Positions 40,429 through 49,075 of a stretch of 64,000 bases of DNA are shown in pieces. This DNA comes from Limosilactobacillus viscerum (GTDB taxonomy: Bacteria > Bacillota > Bacilli > Lactobacillales > Lactobacillaceae). Each line of letters starts with the position of its first letter. Position 1 is the first letter of the stretch. The stretch is from contig NZ_CANDNW010000004.1 of NCBI RefSeq assembly GCF_947387525.1, positions 39,084 through 103,083 on the forward strand, written 5' to 3'. Under the pieces are notes generated by a model, which was not told the origin of the DNA, searched no databases, and worked only from the letters and a program-made list of their open reading frames with translations. Position numbers and translations under genes: made by a program.

Positions 40429-40947
40429 CTAGCCCTTTGCGCGACGTTTTTTCCGTGCCGCCTTTTTTCGTTGACGGATTGCCCGGAAAAAGTTCTTTAG
40501 CATCTGGCTGCATTTTTCTTGTAAAACACCACTCGTTACATTCACTTGGTGGTTTAATCGTGTATCAGTCAATAAATGATATAAGCTATCAACTGCCCCC
40601 GCTTTCGGGTCCGGTGCTCCGTAATAAACGTTGGCAATCCGGGCGTTAATAATCGCCCCACTGCACATGATGCATGGCTCCAAGGTAACATACAGGTCAC
40701 AGTCTTCCAATCGCCAGCTATGGAGTCGTTCACAAGCCTCCATAATTGCCAGCATTTCTGCATGGTAAGTAACATCTTGGAAGTGCTCACGCATGTTATG
40801 ACCACGCCCAATAACCTGGCCATCTTTCACCACGACCGCCCCAATCGGCACCTCATTTAGGACTGCTGCCTGTTGTGCCTCGGCAATCGCTTCTCGCATA
40901 AATTTTTCTTGCTCAGTCAAATTTTTCACCATTTTCTTTTCCAACAT
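40429..40947 (-). CDS. tadA: tRNA-specific adenosine-34 deaminase
   Basis: 172 residues. Converts A34 to inosine in tRNA-Arg(ACG). The zinc and catalytic residues are HAE (62-64) and PCIMC (91-95). The C-terminus is strongly basic (RQRKKAARKKRRAKG). Start choice between residue 1 and Met6 (40932) is open; neither has a strong ribosome site. It is divergent from nrdHEF. Confidence 0.95.
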   Translation of the reverse strand: MLEKKMVKNLTEQEKFMREAIAEAQQAAVLNEVPIGAVVVKDGQVIGRGHNMREHFQDVTYHAEMLAIMEACERLHSWRLEDCDLYVTLEPCIMCSGAIINARIANVYYGAPDPKAGAVDSLYHLLTDTRLNHQVNVTSGVLQEKCSQMLKNFFRAIRQRKKAARKKRRAKG

Positions 40948-41039
40948 TCTCTATTTCAGTGTATAATATTTAATTAGCTCATCAAGTTTATCTAGCGATT
41001 AAAATTAAAAAGTTTCACGCGGTTGCATCCGCACTATCA

Positions 41040-41086
41040 GTACCATATATTGTGTTTCACTAATTCTCGTCCACAATATACGGTAC
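41040..41086 (+). promoter_or_regulatory. Pair of NrdR boxes upstream of nrdHEF
   Basis: Two 16-base boxes start at 41040 (GTACCATATATTGTGT) and 41071 (CCACAATATACGGTAC), 31 bases apart, about three helical turns. Both fit the ACACWATATATWGTGT pattern partly. NrdR represses ribonucleotide reductase genes through such pairs. The boxes are complementary to each other and could also fold as a hairpin ending in TTTTTT. A -10-like TATACT lies at 41117. Confidence 0.8.
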
Positions 41087-41161
41087 TTTTTTGATTGATT
41101 TTTTTGCTTTTTTGCTTATACTTAATAACATCAACATTCATTCATGAGGGAGGGTTAAGTA

Positions 41162-41383
41162 ATGGTTACAGTTTTCTCTAAAAATAATTGCATCCAATGC
41201 AAGATGACTAAAAAGTTCCTTCAACAACACCAAATTAAGTTTGTTGAACACAACATTGATGAACAGCCTGAATACATCGACCAATTAAAGGCTGATGGCT
41301 TCATGGCCACCCCAGTTGTAAAGCTGCCAAACGGTAATGCCTTTTCTGGCTTCCGTCCCGACCGCCTTCAAAGTCTTGCTTAA
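41162..41383 (+). CDS. nrdH: Glutaredoxin-like protein NrdH
   Basis: 73 residues. Reduces the class Ib ribonucleotide reductase, taking electrons from thioredoxin reductase (trxB in this window). The redox motif CIQC is at 11-14, and the C-terminal FSGFRPDRL is the NrdH hallmark. The ribosome site is GAGGGAGGG. It is first in the nrdHEF cluster; nrdI is absent from the cluster. Confidence 0.95.
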   Translation: MVTVFSKNNCIQCKMTKKFLQQHQIKFVEHNIDEQPEYIDQLKADGFMATPVVKLPNGNAFSGFRPDRLQSLA

Positions 41384-41490
41384 TCTATTCTAAGCTATTA
41401 TTTCCAACCAGGCTACTCCGCAATTGATTTGCAGCTAGCCTGGTTTAATTATTGACTTAATTACTATTTTTCGAGAAAGTGAGTTTTATT

Positions 41491-43662
41491 ATGGCCTTAT
41501 CTGATATCGATATTACCAAAGTTAAGTATTTTGACCTCAACAACGAAGTTAACATTCCTCGTGATGGGAAAATTCAGCTTGATAAGGACCAAGAAGCACT
41601 TGCCGACTTCTTGGAACAAAATGTTCGTCCAAATACCAAGCATTTTTCGTCACTCCACGAACGGTTTGCTTGGCTAGAAGAAAATGACTACATTGAAGAA
41701 GGCTTCATGGATAAGTACAGCGATGCCTTTATTAAAAAGCTGTATGACTATTTAAAGAAGCAAAATTTCCACTTCCATTCGTTTATGGCCGCATACAAGT
41801 TCTATGCTCAGTATGCACTGCGAACCAATGATAAGGAATACTACCTAGAAAATTACATTGACCGGGTAGCAATGAACGCCCTTTACCTGGCTAATGGTGA
41901 TGAAGACTTGGCAATGGACCTGGCTGATGAAATTGTTCACCAGCGTTACCAACCAGCCACTCCCACTTTCTTAAACGTCGGCCGGAAGCGTCGTGGTGAA
42001 TTCGTCTCCTGCTTTGCAATCCAAACCACCGATGATATGAACACCATCGGCCGGACCATTAATTCTGCCCTCCAGCTTTCTAAAATCGGTGGTGGTGTCG
42101 GGATCAACCTTAGCAACCTTCGTGAAGCTGGGGCACCAATTAAGAAGATCAAGGGTGCTGCTAGCGGGGTTGTCCCAGTGATGAAGTTGTTAGAAGACAG
42201 TTTTTCCTATTCTAACCAGCTGGGCCAACGGCAAGGTGCTGGGGTTGTCTACCTCAGTGTCTTCCACCCAGATATCATTGAATTCCTGGGAGCAAAGAAG
42301 GAAAATGCCGACGAAAAGATCCGCTTAAAGACCCTCTCACTAGGGATCACCGTTCCCGACAAGTTTTACGAGCTGGTTGAAAAAGGCGAAGATATCTACT
42401 TATTTAGTCCTTACGATGTCCAACGCGTATATGGCGTACCATTCTCCTACGTCGATATCACAAAGGAATATGACAACATGGTTGCCAATGATGAAATTCA
42501 CAAGAAGAAACTTAACGCCCGGGACCTTGAAGATGAAATTAGTAAACTTCAACAAGAATCAGGTTATCCTTACGTTATTAACATTGATACCGAAAACCGG
42601 GATAACCCGATTGACGGTAAAATTGTCATGAGCAACCTTTGTTCTGAAATTGCCCAGGTACAGGTTCCTTCTAAGGTTGCTGATGATCAATCCTATGAAA
42701 CCCTTGGTACCGATATCAGCTGTAACCTTGGTTCTACTAACATTGCCAACATGATGGAAAGTCCTGATTTTGGCCGGTCTATCCGGGCAATGATGCGGGG
42801 GTTAACCCACATCAGTGATGTTGAGAACCTGGACGTTGTACCAAGTATCAAGCGTGGTAATGCATTGGCCCACTCTGTTGGTTTGGGAGCAATGGGTCTT
42901 CACAGTTACTTGGCTAAGAACCATATCCAGTATGGGAGTCCGGTAGCAATTGAATTCACTGGTGTCTACTTCATGCTCTTGAATTACTGGTCACTGGTTG
43001 CTTCTAATGAAATTGCCCGTGAACGGCAGGAAACCTTCCATAATTTCGAAAAGAGCAAGTATGCTGACGGTTCCTACTTTGATAAGTACATTTCAAAGGA
43101 CTGGGGGCCGCAGTCAGATGTTGTTAAAGGGCTTTTCAAGGGGATCTTTATTCCGGGTCCCACTGATTGGAAGAAGTTGAGAGATAACGTAATGCAAGAT
43201 GGCCTATACAACGAGTACCGCCTTGCAGTTGCGCCAAACGGCTCTACTTCCTACATTAATGATTCTACTGCCAGCTTGACACCAATTATTAACCGGGTTG
43301 AGGAACGGCAGGAAAAGATGATTGGTAAGATTTACTACCCTGCGCCATATCTTTCCGATGATACAATGCCGTACTATCAATCTGCCTACGACATCGACAT
43401 GCGGAAGGTTATTGATACATACGCCGCAGCCCAGCAACACGTTGACCAGTCAATGTCAATGACGCTGTTCATGCGTTCAACCATCCCCGAAGGACTTTAC
43501 GAATGGAAAAACGGTCGGACAAATAAGATGTCGACCCGGGACCTTAATATTCTGCGGCACTACGCCTACCAACGTGGGATTAAGTCAATCTATTACATCC
43601 GGACCTTCACCGATGATAATGATGAAATTGGCGCAAACCAATGTGAGAGCTGTGTTATTTGA
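41491..43662 (+). CDS. nrdE: Class Ib ribonucleoside-diphosphate reductase, alpha subunit
   Basis: 723 residues from ATG 41491 (a GTG 12 bases upstream is in frame). Catalytic subunit that makes deoxyribonucleoside diphosphates. The N-terminal ATP cone of class Ia is absent, as expected for NrdE. Active-site regions SCFAIQTTDDMNTIG and NLCSEIAQV hold the redox cysteines and the catalytic N-x-C-x-E. The C-terminal shuttle pair is in CESCVI. Confidence 0.97.
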   Translation: MALSDIDITKVKYFDLNNEVNIPRDGKIQLDKDQEALADFLEQNVRPNTKHFSSLHERFAWLEENDYIEEGFMDKYSDAFIKKLYDYLKKQNFHFHSFMAAYKFYAQYALRTNDKEYYLENYIDRVAMNALYLANGDEDLAMDLADEIVHQRYQPATPTFLNVGRKRRGEFVSCFAIQTTDDMNTIGRTINSALQLSKIGGGVGINLSNLREAGAPIKKIKGAASGVVPVMKLLEDSFSYSNQLGQRQGAGVVYLSVFHPDIIEFLGAKKENADEKIRLKTLSLGITVPDKFYELVEKGEDIYLFSPYDVQRVYGVPFSYVDITKEYDNMVANDEIHKKKLNARDLEDEISKLQQESGYPYVINIDTENRDNPIDGKIVMSNLCSEIAQVQVPSKVADDQSYETLGTDISCNLGSTNIANMMESPDFGRSIRAMMRGLTHISDVENLDVVPSIKRGNALAHSVGLGAMGLHSYLAKNHIQYGSPVAIEFTGVYFMLLNYWSLVASNEIARERQETFHNFEKSKYADGSYFDKYISKDWGPQSDVVKGLFKGIFIPGPTDWKKLRDNVMQDGLYNEYRLAVAPNGSTSYINDSTASLTPIINRVEERQEKMIGKIYYPAPYLSDDTMPYYQSAYDIDMRKVIDTYAAAQQHVDQSMSMTLFMRSTIPEGLYEWKNGRTNKMSTRDLNILRHYAYQRGIKSIYYIRTFTDDNDEIGANQCESCVI

Positions 43663-43750
43663 TTTTAAGCAGAATCACTGTTAGAATTTTTAGTACGACT
43701 ATTTACGAAATTAGTAGGATAATTAGTTTTTTAAGGAGCAGGCTAATTAA

Positions 43751-44770
43751 ATGAAATTAGAAGAATTTAAACCACTAGAAAAATATAAGGCAATTAATTG
43801 GAATGAAGTTTCCGATATGATTGACAAGGCAACCTGGGAAAAGTTGACGGAACAATTTTGGCTAGATACGCGGATCCCCGTTTCAAATGACCTTGATGAC
43901 TGGCGTGAATTAGACGACGACCACCGCTGGACAGTCGGCCATGTTTTTGGTGGACTGACCCTGTTGGATACTGTTCAATCTGAAGCCGGAATGACCGCAT
44001 TAAAGCAGGATGTTAAGACCCAGCACGAGACGGCCGTATTAAATAATATCCAATTCATGGAATCTGTCCACGCTAAGAGCTACTCAACGATCTTCTCTAC
44101 GTTGAATACTCCCGACCAAATTAACGAGATCTTTAGCTGGTCTGACTCTGAGGAATACCTTCAAAATAAGGCTACCAAGATTGCTAACATGTACCTTAAC
44201 CCGGCAGAAGACCCACTGAAGAAAAAGGTTGCTAATGTTTTCTTGGAAACTTTCCTTTTTTACTCTGGTTTCTATACCCCACTTTATTACCTCGGCCACA
44301 ACAAACTAAATAACGTTGCCGAAATCATTAAACTAATCCTTCGTGACGAATCTGTCCATGGTACCTACATTGGTTACAAGTTCCAAGTGGGAATGCATGA
44401 CCGGACCGAAAAGCAGCAACAGGATATGAAAGACTGGCTGTACAACTTCTTATATGACCTGTATGACAACGAAGAAAAGTACACCCACCTGCTCTACGAC
44501 AAGCTCGGCTGGACTGATGATGTACTCACCTTTATCCGCTACAATGCTAATAAGGCATTGATGAACCTTGGTCAAGACCCGCTCTTCCCTGATACTGCAG
44601 CTGATGTTAACCCAGTGGTAATGAACGGTATTTCTACTTCAACCGTTAACCACGACTTCTTTAGTCAGGTTGGGAATGGTTACCGCCTCGGTGAAGTTGA
44701 AGCGATGAACGATGATGATTACCGGATCCAGGATCCTAACGCAAATAAGGACCGTAATTCACGCGAATAA
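43751..44770 (+). CDS. nrdF: Class Ib ribonucleoside-diphosphate reductase, beta subunit
   Basis: 339 residues. Holds the dimetal centre and tyrosyl radical. Ligand stretches are GLTLLDTVQSEAG (Asp), HETAVLNNIQFMESVHAKSYS (Glu, Glu, His and the radical Tyr), and RDESVHGTYIG. AAGGAG lies 12 bases before the ATG, a little far. NrdF usually needs NrdI for manganese-radical assembly; nrdI must be elsewhere. Confidence 0.97.
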   Translation: MKLEEFKPLEKYKAINWNEVSDMIDKATWEKLTEQFWLDTRIPVSNDLDDWRELDDDHRWTVGHVFGGLTLLDTVQSEAGMTALKQDVKTQHETAVLNNIQFMESVHAKSYSTIFSTLNTPDQINEIFSWSDSEEYLQNKATKIANMYLNPAEDPLKKKVANVFLETFLFYSGFYTPLYYLGHNKLNNVAEIIKLILRDESVHGTYIGYKFQVGMHDRTEKQQQDMKDWLYNFLYDLYDNEEKYTHLLYDKLGWTDDVLTFIRYNANKALMNLGQDPLFPDTAADVNPVVMNGISTSTVNHDFFSQVGNGYRLGEVEAMNDDDYRIQDPNANKDRNSRE

Positions 44771-44802
44771 TTTTAATCGAAGCTGAAAATTGCTTTATAA
44801 GA

Positions 44803-44843
44803 CCTCTCAAGTGCTTGTTCCCCAAGCGCTTGAGAGGTTTTTT
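44803..44843 (+). terminator. Terminator after nrdF
   Basis: The 15-base stem CCTCTCAAGTGCTTG/CAAGCGCTTGAGAGG is followed by TTTTTT. Confidence 0.92.
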
Positions 44844-44891
44844 CTCGTGTGCCATACAGTGGTCACGGCACCGTATCTTAATTGCTTTTAA

Positions 44892-44932
44892 AGTAACGAG
44901 ACTAAATTAATTCCTGGTCTCGTTGCTGGTCA
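44892..44932. other. Extra hairpin in the adhE upstream region
   Basis: AACGAGAC pairs with GTCTCGTT around 14 bases, with a TTTTT run several bases later (after GCTGGTCA). Its role is unclear; it could be a second terminator. Confidence 0.4.
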
Positions 44933-44959
44933 TTTTTGTGAATGTATGATCAGTAGTCA

Positions 44960-44981
44960 TTTGAGCAACCGGTTGCACAAA
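44960..44981. promoter_or_regulatory. Palindrome, possible operator upstream of adhE
   Basis: GCAACCGGTTGC (44965-44976) is a perfect 12-base palindrome, extended by TTTG and CAAA outside single-base gaps. The CG-centred form resembles LacI-family operators. It lies about 200 bases before adhE, and the regulator is unknown. Confidence 0.45.
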
Positions 44982-45045
44982 TTTGCTGTCTGCATAATTT
45001 ATACCAATGTTTTTCTTTGTACTTCAAGGCCTAACGCTATATCAA

Positions 45046-45059
45046 TGTAAACGCATTCA
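45046..45059. promoter_or_regulatory. cre site (CcpA) upstream of adhE
   Basis: TGTAAACGCATTCA matches the cre consensus at 13 of 14 positions and lies about 37 bases before the -35 box. Confidence 0.7.
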
Positions 45060-45072
45060 CAATTATTAACCA

Positions 45073-45090
45073 TTGTTAAAATTCTCACAA
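45073..45090. promoter_or_regulatory. Rex operator upstream of adhE
   Basis: TTGTTAAAATTCTCACAA: two mismatches to TTGTGAA-N4-TTCACAA. It lies just upstream of the -35 box; rex itself is at 18 kb. Confidence 0.78.
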
Positions 45091-45095
45091 TGCCC

Positions 45096-45124
45096 TTGAA
45101 AAGTGCTAACGGCTATTGTAGTAT
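45096..45124 (+). promoter_or_regulatory. Promoter of adhE
   Basis: -35 TTGAAA, 17 bases, -10 TAGTAT. Confidence 0.78.
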
Positions 45125-45177
45125 TAACCATGTTCAATAGGTAACAAGTTAATTTGAAATGAAGGAGAAACTTGATT

Positions 45178-47814
45178 ATGGCATCTGCAAAGAAACACCA
45201 AGTTAAGCAAGAACAAACTGAACAAGACAAGCAACAAGCTGCTCAAGAATTAATTAATGGCTTAGTTGAAAAGAGTCAAGTTGCGTTTGATCAATTGCGT
45301 AATTATACACAAGAACAAGTTGATAAGATCTGTCAGGCAATGGCCCTGGCAGCCGAAGAACACCACATGGACCTAGCAATCGACGCTGCAAACGAAACTG
45401 GTCGTGGTGTTGCCGAAGATAAGGCAATCAAGAACATTTACGCTAGTGAATACATTTGGAACAACATTCGTCACGATAAGACCGTTGGAATTATCGAAAA
45501 CAACGACGAAGACCAAACGATTAAGATCGCTGACCCCCTTGGAATTATTGCCGGAGTGGTTCCTGTTACCAACCCAACTTCTACCACAATTTTCAAGTCA
45601 ATTATTTCCGCTAAGACCCGGAACACGATCATCTTCTCATTCCACCCACAAGCACTCCAAGCTTCAATCAAGACAGCTAAGATCCTTCAAGCAGCTGCTG
45701 AAAAGGCTGGTGCGCCAAAGAACATGATCCAATGGATCCCACAATGTAGTCGTGAAAACACGAATGCATTGCTGCAACATCCAAACATTGCCACTATCCT
45801 GGCAACTGGTGGTCCCGGCCTAGTTAAGGCTGCTTACAGTTCTGGTAACCCAGCTCTTGGTGTGGGTCCTGGTAACGGTCCAGCCTACATCGAAAAGACT
45901 GCTAACATTGCACGTTCCGTTTACGACATTGTTTTATCCAAGACCTTCGATAACGGGATGATTTGTGCTTCTGAAAACTCAGTTGTCGTTGATGATGAAA
46001 TCTACGACCAAGTTAAGGAAGAATTCAAGAAGTGGAACTGCTACTTCGTTAAGCCTGATGAATTACAAACCTTCTCTGACGGATTTATCGATCCTGAACG
46101 GCACCAAGTCCGTGGCCCAATCGCTGGTCGGTCTGCTAACGCCATTGCTGAAATGTGTGGTCTCAAGAACGTTCCCGACAACACCAAGGTCTTAATTGCC
46201 GAAATTGACGGTGTTGGTGATGACTACCCACTGTCAGCTGAAAAGCTTTCCCCAGTATTGACTATGTACCGGGCAAGTTCACAGGAAAACGCCTTTGATA
46301 TCTGTCGTCAACTTCTTCACTACGGTGGTGAAGGTCACACGGCTGCTATCCACACCCTTGATGATGATCTTGCTACTAAGTATGGTCTGGAAATGCGGGC
46401 ATCACGGATCATCGTTAACTCACCATCTGGTATTGGTGGGATTGGTAACATCTACAACAACATGACCCCATCACTTACCCTGGGTACTGGTTCATATGGT
46501 GGTAACTCAATTTCACACAACGTTACTGACTGGGACCTCTTAAACATCAAGGTAATTGCTAAGCGTCGTGAAAATCGTCAGTGGGTTAAGATCCCCCCAA
46601 AAGTATACTTTCAGCGGAATTCACTAAAAGAATTGCGCGATATTCCAAACATTAACCGGGCATTCATCGTTACTGGTCCCGGAATGAGTAAGCGTGGTTA
46701 CGTTCAACGGGTGATTGACCAACTTCGCCTTCGTCAAAATGACACCCCATTCCTGGTCTTTGATGATGTTGAAGAAGATCCATCAACTAACACCGTTGAA
46801 AAGGGTGTTGCAATGATGAACGACTTTAAGCCGGACACCATTATCGCCCTTGGTGGTGGTTCACCAATGGATGCTGCTAAGGCAATGTGGATGTTCTATG
46901 AACACCCAGAAACTTCCTGGTACGGTGTAATGCAAAAGTACCTTGATATCCGGAAGCGTGCTTACCAAATCAAGAAGCCGGAAAAGTCACAATTAATTGG
47001 TATTCCAACGACTTCTGGTACTGGTTCTGAAGTTACCCCATTTGCGGTTATTACTGACTCCAAGACCCATATCAAGTACCCACTAGCTGACTACGCCTTA
47101 ACACCAAACATTGCCATTGTTGACCCGCAATTCGTTGAAACGGTTCCCGCAAAGACAACTGCCTACACTGGTTTGGATGTTATCTGCCATGCTACTGAAT
47201 CATACGTTTCTGTCATGGCTACTGACTACACCCGTGGTTGGTCACTGCAAACCGTTAAGGGAGCAATGGAATACCTTCCTAAGTCTGTTAAGGGTGACCT
47301 TTACGCACGGCGGAAGATGCATGACTTCTCAACCATGGCCGGGATGGCCTTTGGTCAAGCATTCCTTGGGATTACCCACTCACTGGCCCACAAGATGGGT
47401 GGTGCTTTCGGTCTTCCTCATGGTTTACTGATCGCCATTGCAATGCCACAGGTAATTCGCTTCAACGCCAAGCGGCCACAAAAGTTAGCCCTCTGGCCAC
47501 ACTACGAAACTTACCACGCAACAAAGGACTACGCTGACCTGGCACGGTTTATCGGCCTAAAGGGTAATTCTGATGAAGAATTAGCAGAAGCTTATGCCCA
47601 AAAGTACATCGATGTTGCTCATGAATGTGGTGTCACTCTGAGTCTAAAGGCAAACGGTGTTACCCGTGAACAATTCGATAAGATGGTTGACAAATTAGCC
47701 GTTGAAGCTTACGAAGACCAATGTACTACTACCAACCCGGTTGAACCACTGGTTAGCCAACTCAAGGAACTCCTTGAACGTTGCTACGATGGTACCGGGG
47801 TTGAAGAAGACTAA
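45178..47814 (+). CDS. adhE: Bifunctional acetaldehyde-CoA/alcohol dehydrogenase
   Basis: 878 residues from ATG 45178 (AAGGAG upstream). The N-terminal aldehyde dehydrogenase half turns acetyl-CoA into acetaldehyde; its catalytic Cys is in NGMICASENS near 262. The C-terminal iron alcohol dehydrogenase half makes ethanol. It has GGGSPMDAAKAMW and metal ligands in GLDVICHATES and THSLAHKMGGAFGLPHG. In heterofermentative lactobacilli this route re-oxidises NADH. Rex and cre sites upstream fit that role. Confidence 0.97.
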   Translation: MASAKKHQVKQEQTEQDKQQAAQELINGLVEKSQVAFDQLRNYTQEQVDKICQAMALAAEEHHMDLAIDAANETGRGVAEDKAIKNIYASEYIWNNIRHDKTVGIIENNDEDQTIKIADPLGIIAGVVPVTNPTSTTIFKSIISAKTRNTIIFSFHPQALQASIKTAKILQAAAEKAGAPKNMIQWIPQCSRENTNALLQHPNIATILATGGPGLVKAAYSSGNPALGVGPGNGPAYIEKTANIARSVYDIVLSKTFDNGMICASENSVVVDDEIYDQVKEEFKKWNCYFVKPDELQTFSDGFIDPERHQVRGPIAGRSANAIAEMCGLKNVPDNTKVLIAEIDGVGDDYPLSAEKLSPVLTMYRASSQENAFDICRQLLHYGGEGHTAAIHTLDDDLATKYGLEMRASRIIVNSPSGIGGIGNIYNNMTPSLTLGTGSYGGNSISHNVTDWDLLNIKVIAKRRENRQWVKIPPKVYFQRNSLKELRDIPNINRAFIVTGPGMSKRGYVQRVIDQLRLRQNDTPFLVFDDVEEDPSTNTVEKGVAMMNDFKPDTIIALGGGSPMDAAKAMWMFYEHPETSWYGVMQKYLDIRKRAYQIKKPEKSQLIGIPTTSGTGSEVTPFAVITDSKTHIKYPLADYALTPNIAIVDPQFVETVPAKTTAYTGLDVICHATESYVSVMATDYTRGWSLQTVKGAMEYLPKSVKGDLYARRKMHDFSTMAGMAFGQAFLGITHSLAHKMGGAFGLPHGLLIAIAMPQVIRFNAKRPQKLALWPHYETYHATKDYADLARFIGLKGNSDEELAEAYAQKYIDVAHECGVTLSLKANGVTREQFDKMVDKLAVEAYEDQCTTTNPVEPLVSQLKELLERCYDGTGVEED

Positions 47815-47840
47815 TTCTAATTACCAAACCAATCAGTCTA

Positions 47841-47873
47841 AAAAGGACCTGTCACTCTTGGCAGGCCCTTTTC
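47841..47873 (+). terminator. Terminator after adhE
   Basis: GGACCTG pairs with CAGGCCC around a 10-base loop, followed by TTTTC. Confidence 0.7.
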
Positions 47874-47979
47874 TTATCCGCTTTTGCTTATTAATTTTGC
47901 TTAAAATCAAGCGCAAGTAAGCGCAAAACGTTATTAAAACTGGTAAAATATGAATACTAAAATAATACAGGAGGCTAAT

Positions 47980-48354
47980 ATGATTAAAGAATTTAAGGAC
48001 TTTATTGCCCGCGGGAACGTTGTCGATATGGCTGTCGGGATTATCATTGGTTCTGCCTTTACAGCAATCGTCACTTCCCTTGTTAACAACCTCATTAACC
48101 CCCTTATCGGTATCTTCCTTGGTAAAATTGACCTTTCTAACATGGTTTTAACGGTAGGCAGTGCCCAATTTAAGTACGGCCTCTTTCTTAACTCCGTCAT
48201 TAACTTTTTGATTATCGCCTTTGTGGTTTTCCTAATGGTTAAAGCAATCAATAAGTTCCGGAAGAAAGAAGAGAAAAAGCCGGAAGCGCCAAGTCCAGAA
48301 GTGCAGTACCTAAAGGAAATTGCCGAAACGCTCCGGCAGAAAAACGATAAATAG
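47980..48354 (+). CDS. mscL: Large-conductance mechanosensitive channel
   Basis: 124 residues from ATG 47980, five bases after AGGAGG; the longer frame upstream lacks a ribosome site. Opens under membrane tension to release solutes in hypo-osmotic shock. MIKEFKDFIARGNVVDMAVGI is the conserved N-terminal helix and first span. The second span is VINFLIIAFVVFLMVKA, followed by a charged cytoplasmic helix (EVQYLKEIAETLRQ). Confidence 0.96.
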   Translation: MIKEFKDFIARGNVVDMAVGIIIGSAFTAIVTSLVNNLINPLIGIFLGKIDLSNMVLTVGSAQFKYGLFLNSVINFLIIAFVVFLMVKAINKFRKKEEKKPEAPSPEVQYLKEIAETLRQKNDK

Positions 48355-48376
48355 TGATTTCTATCAGTTAAAAAGT

Positions 48377-48422
48377 AGGCCCCACTAACGTTCATCAATC
48401 GTGAACGCTAGTGGGGCTTTTC
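48377..48422 (+). terminator. Terminator after mscL
   Basis: The 16-base stem GCCCCACTAACGTTCA/TGAACGCTAGTGGGGC is followed by TTTTC. Confidence 0.9.
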
Positions 48423-48552
48423 ATCAGGAAACACAGCCTTCTCCACTCACTACATTTTGCCATTTTTGACTTACTGGTAACTAATTACCTAGTGATGGCT
48501 CATTACTAGTCGAATGGGTCTTTTTGATACTTACTTTTCCTGATTTTCTCGA

Positions 48553-48594
48553 TATACTGGTGGTGATTAATGAGTTAGGGGAATTCATTAATCA
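48553..48594 (+). promoter_or_regulatory. Putative promoter -10 and inverted-repeat operator of the 95-aa membrane gene
   Basis: The -10-like TATACT (48553-48558) has TTACTT 16 bases upstream. At the expected start of transcription lies a perfect 10-base inverted repeat, TGATTAATGA (48564-48573) and TCATTAATCA (48585-48594), with an 11-base spacer. It could be an operator or a 5' stem. Confidence 0.5.
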
Positions 48595-48629
48595 GTGGTT
48601 GAAAATATTTATCTAAGGAGGGATGTCTT

Positions 48630-48917
48630 ATGTTTAACACTGTATTTTGGGTTTTAGCCATTTGGTTTGTCGTCAACGTAGTTTGGATGTGGTTTAAGCT
48701 CGATGATCATAAGTTACAAAAGACCTTTGCTTGGATTAATGTTTGTGCCATTATTATCGGTTTCTGTGTATATTACATGGTAGATCACGCAAGCGGCGGT
48801 ATTGCAGGTTGGTTCATCGCCATCAATTGGATCAACATCGTTGTGGCCGCCCTTCAGTTCTACTATGGTTACCGGAACCAGTCTGCTGGCAATGTGCACC
48901 ATGCCGGTAGTAATTAG
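48630..48917 (+). CDS. Small membrane protein of unknown function
   Basis: 95 residues behind a strong AAGGAGGG site. There are three hydrophobic segments (residues ~3-22, 33-51 and 58-80), with many Trp and aromatic residues (FNTVFWVLAIWFVVNVVWMW). A short polar tail ends GNVHHAGSN, with paired histidines. I do not recognise the family. It is a single-gene unit with its own dyad-bearing promoter and terminator. Confidence 0.75.
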   Translation: MFNTVFWVLAIWFVVNVVWMWFKLDDHKLQKTFAWINVCAIIIGFCVYYMVDHASGGIAGWFIAINWINIVVAALQFYYGYRNQSAGNVHHAGSN

Positions 48918-48924
48918 CTAACAT

Positions 48925-48955
48925 AAAAGTCGTGAGCGCCCATCTCACGGCTTTT
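48925..48955 (+). terminator. Terminator after the 95-aa membrane gene
   Basis: AAAAGTCGTGAG pairs with CTCACGGCTTTT around CGCCCAT. Confidence 0.82.
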
Positions 48956-49010
48956 GTTCTCCTTTATCAATTTTCTCCCCAGATATAGGGATCAGTACTC
49001 CCAAAAGCGC

Positions 49011-49054
49011 ATAAAGGCCTTAGAGTCCTAATTCACCGACTCTAGGGCCTTTTA
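49011..49054. terminator. Bidirectional terminator
   Basis: AAAGGCCTTAGAGTC pairs with GACTCTAGGGCCTTTT (one bulge). It lies downstream of the minus-strand membrane gene at 49076. Confidence 0.78.
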
Positions 49055-49075
49055 TTATGTCCCAGTAACTAGTAA

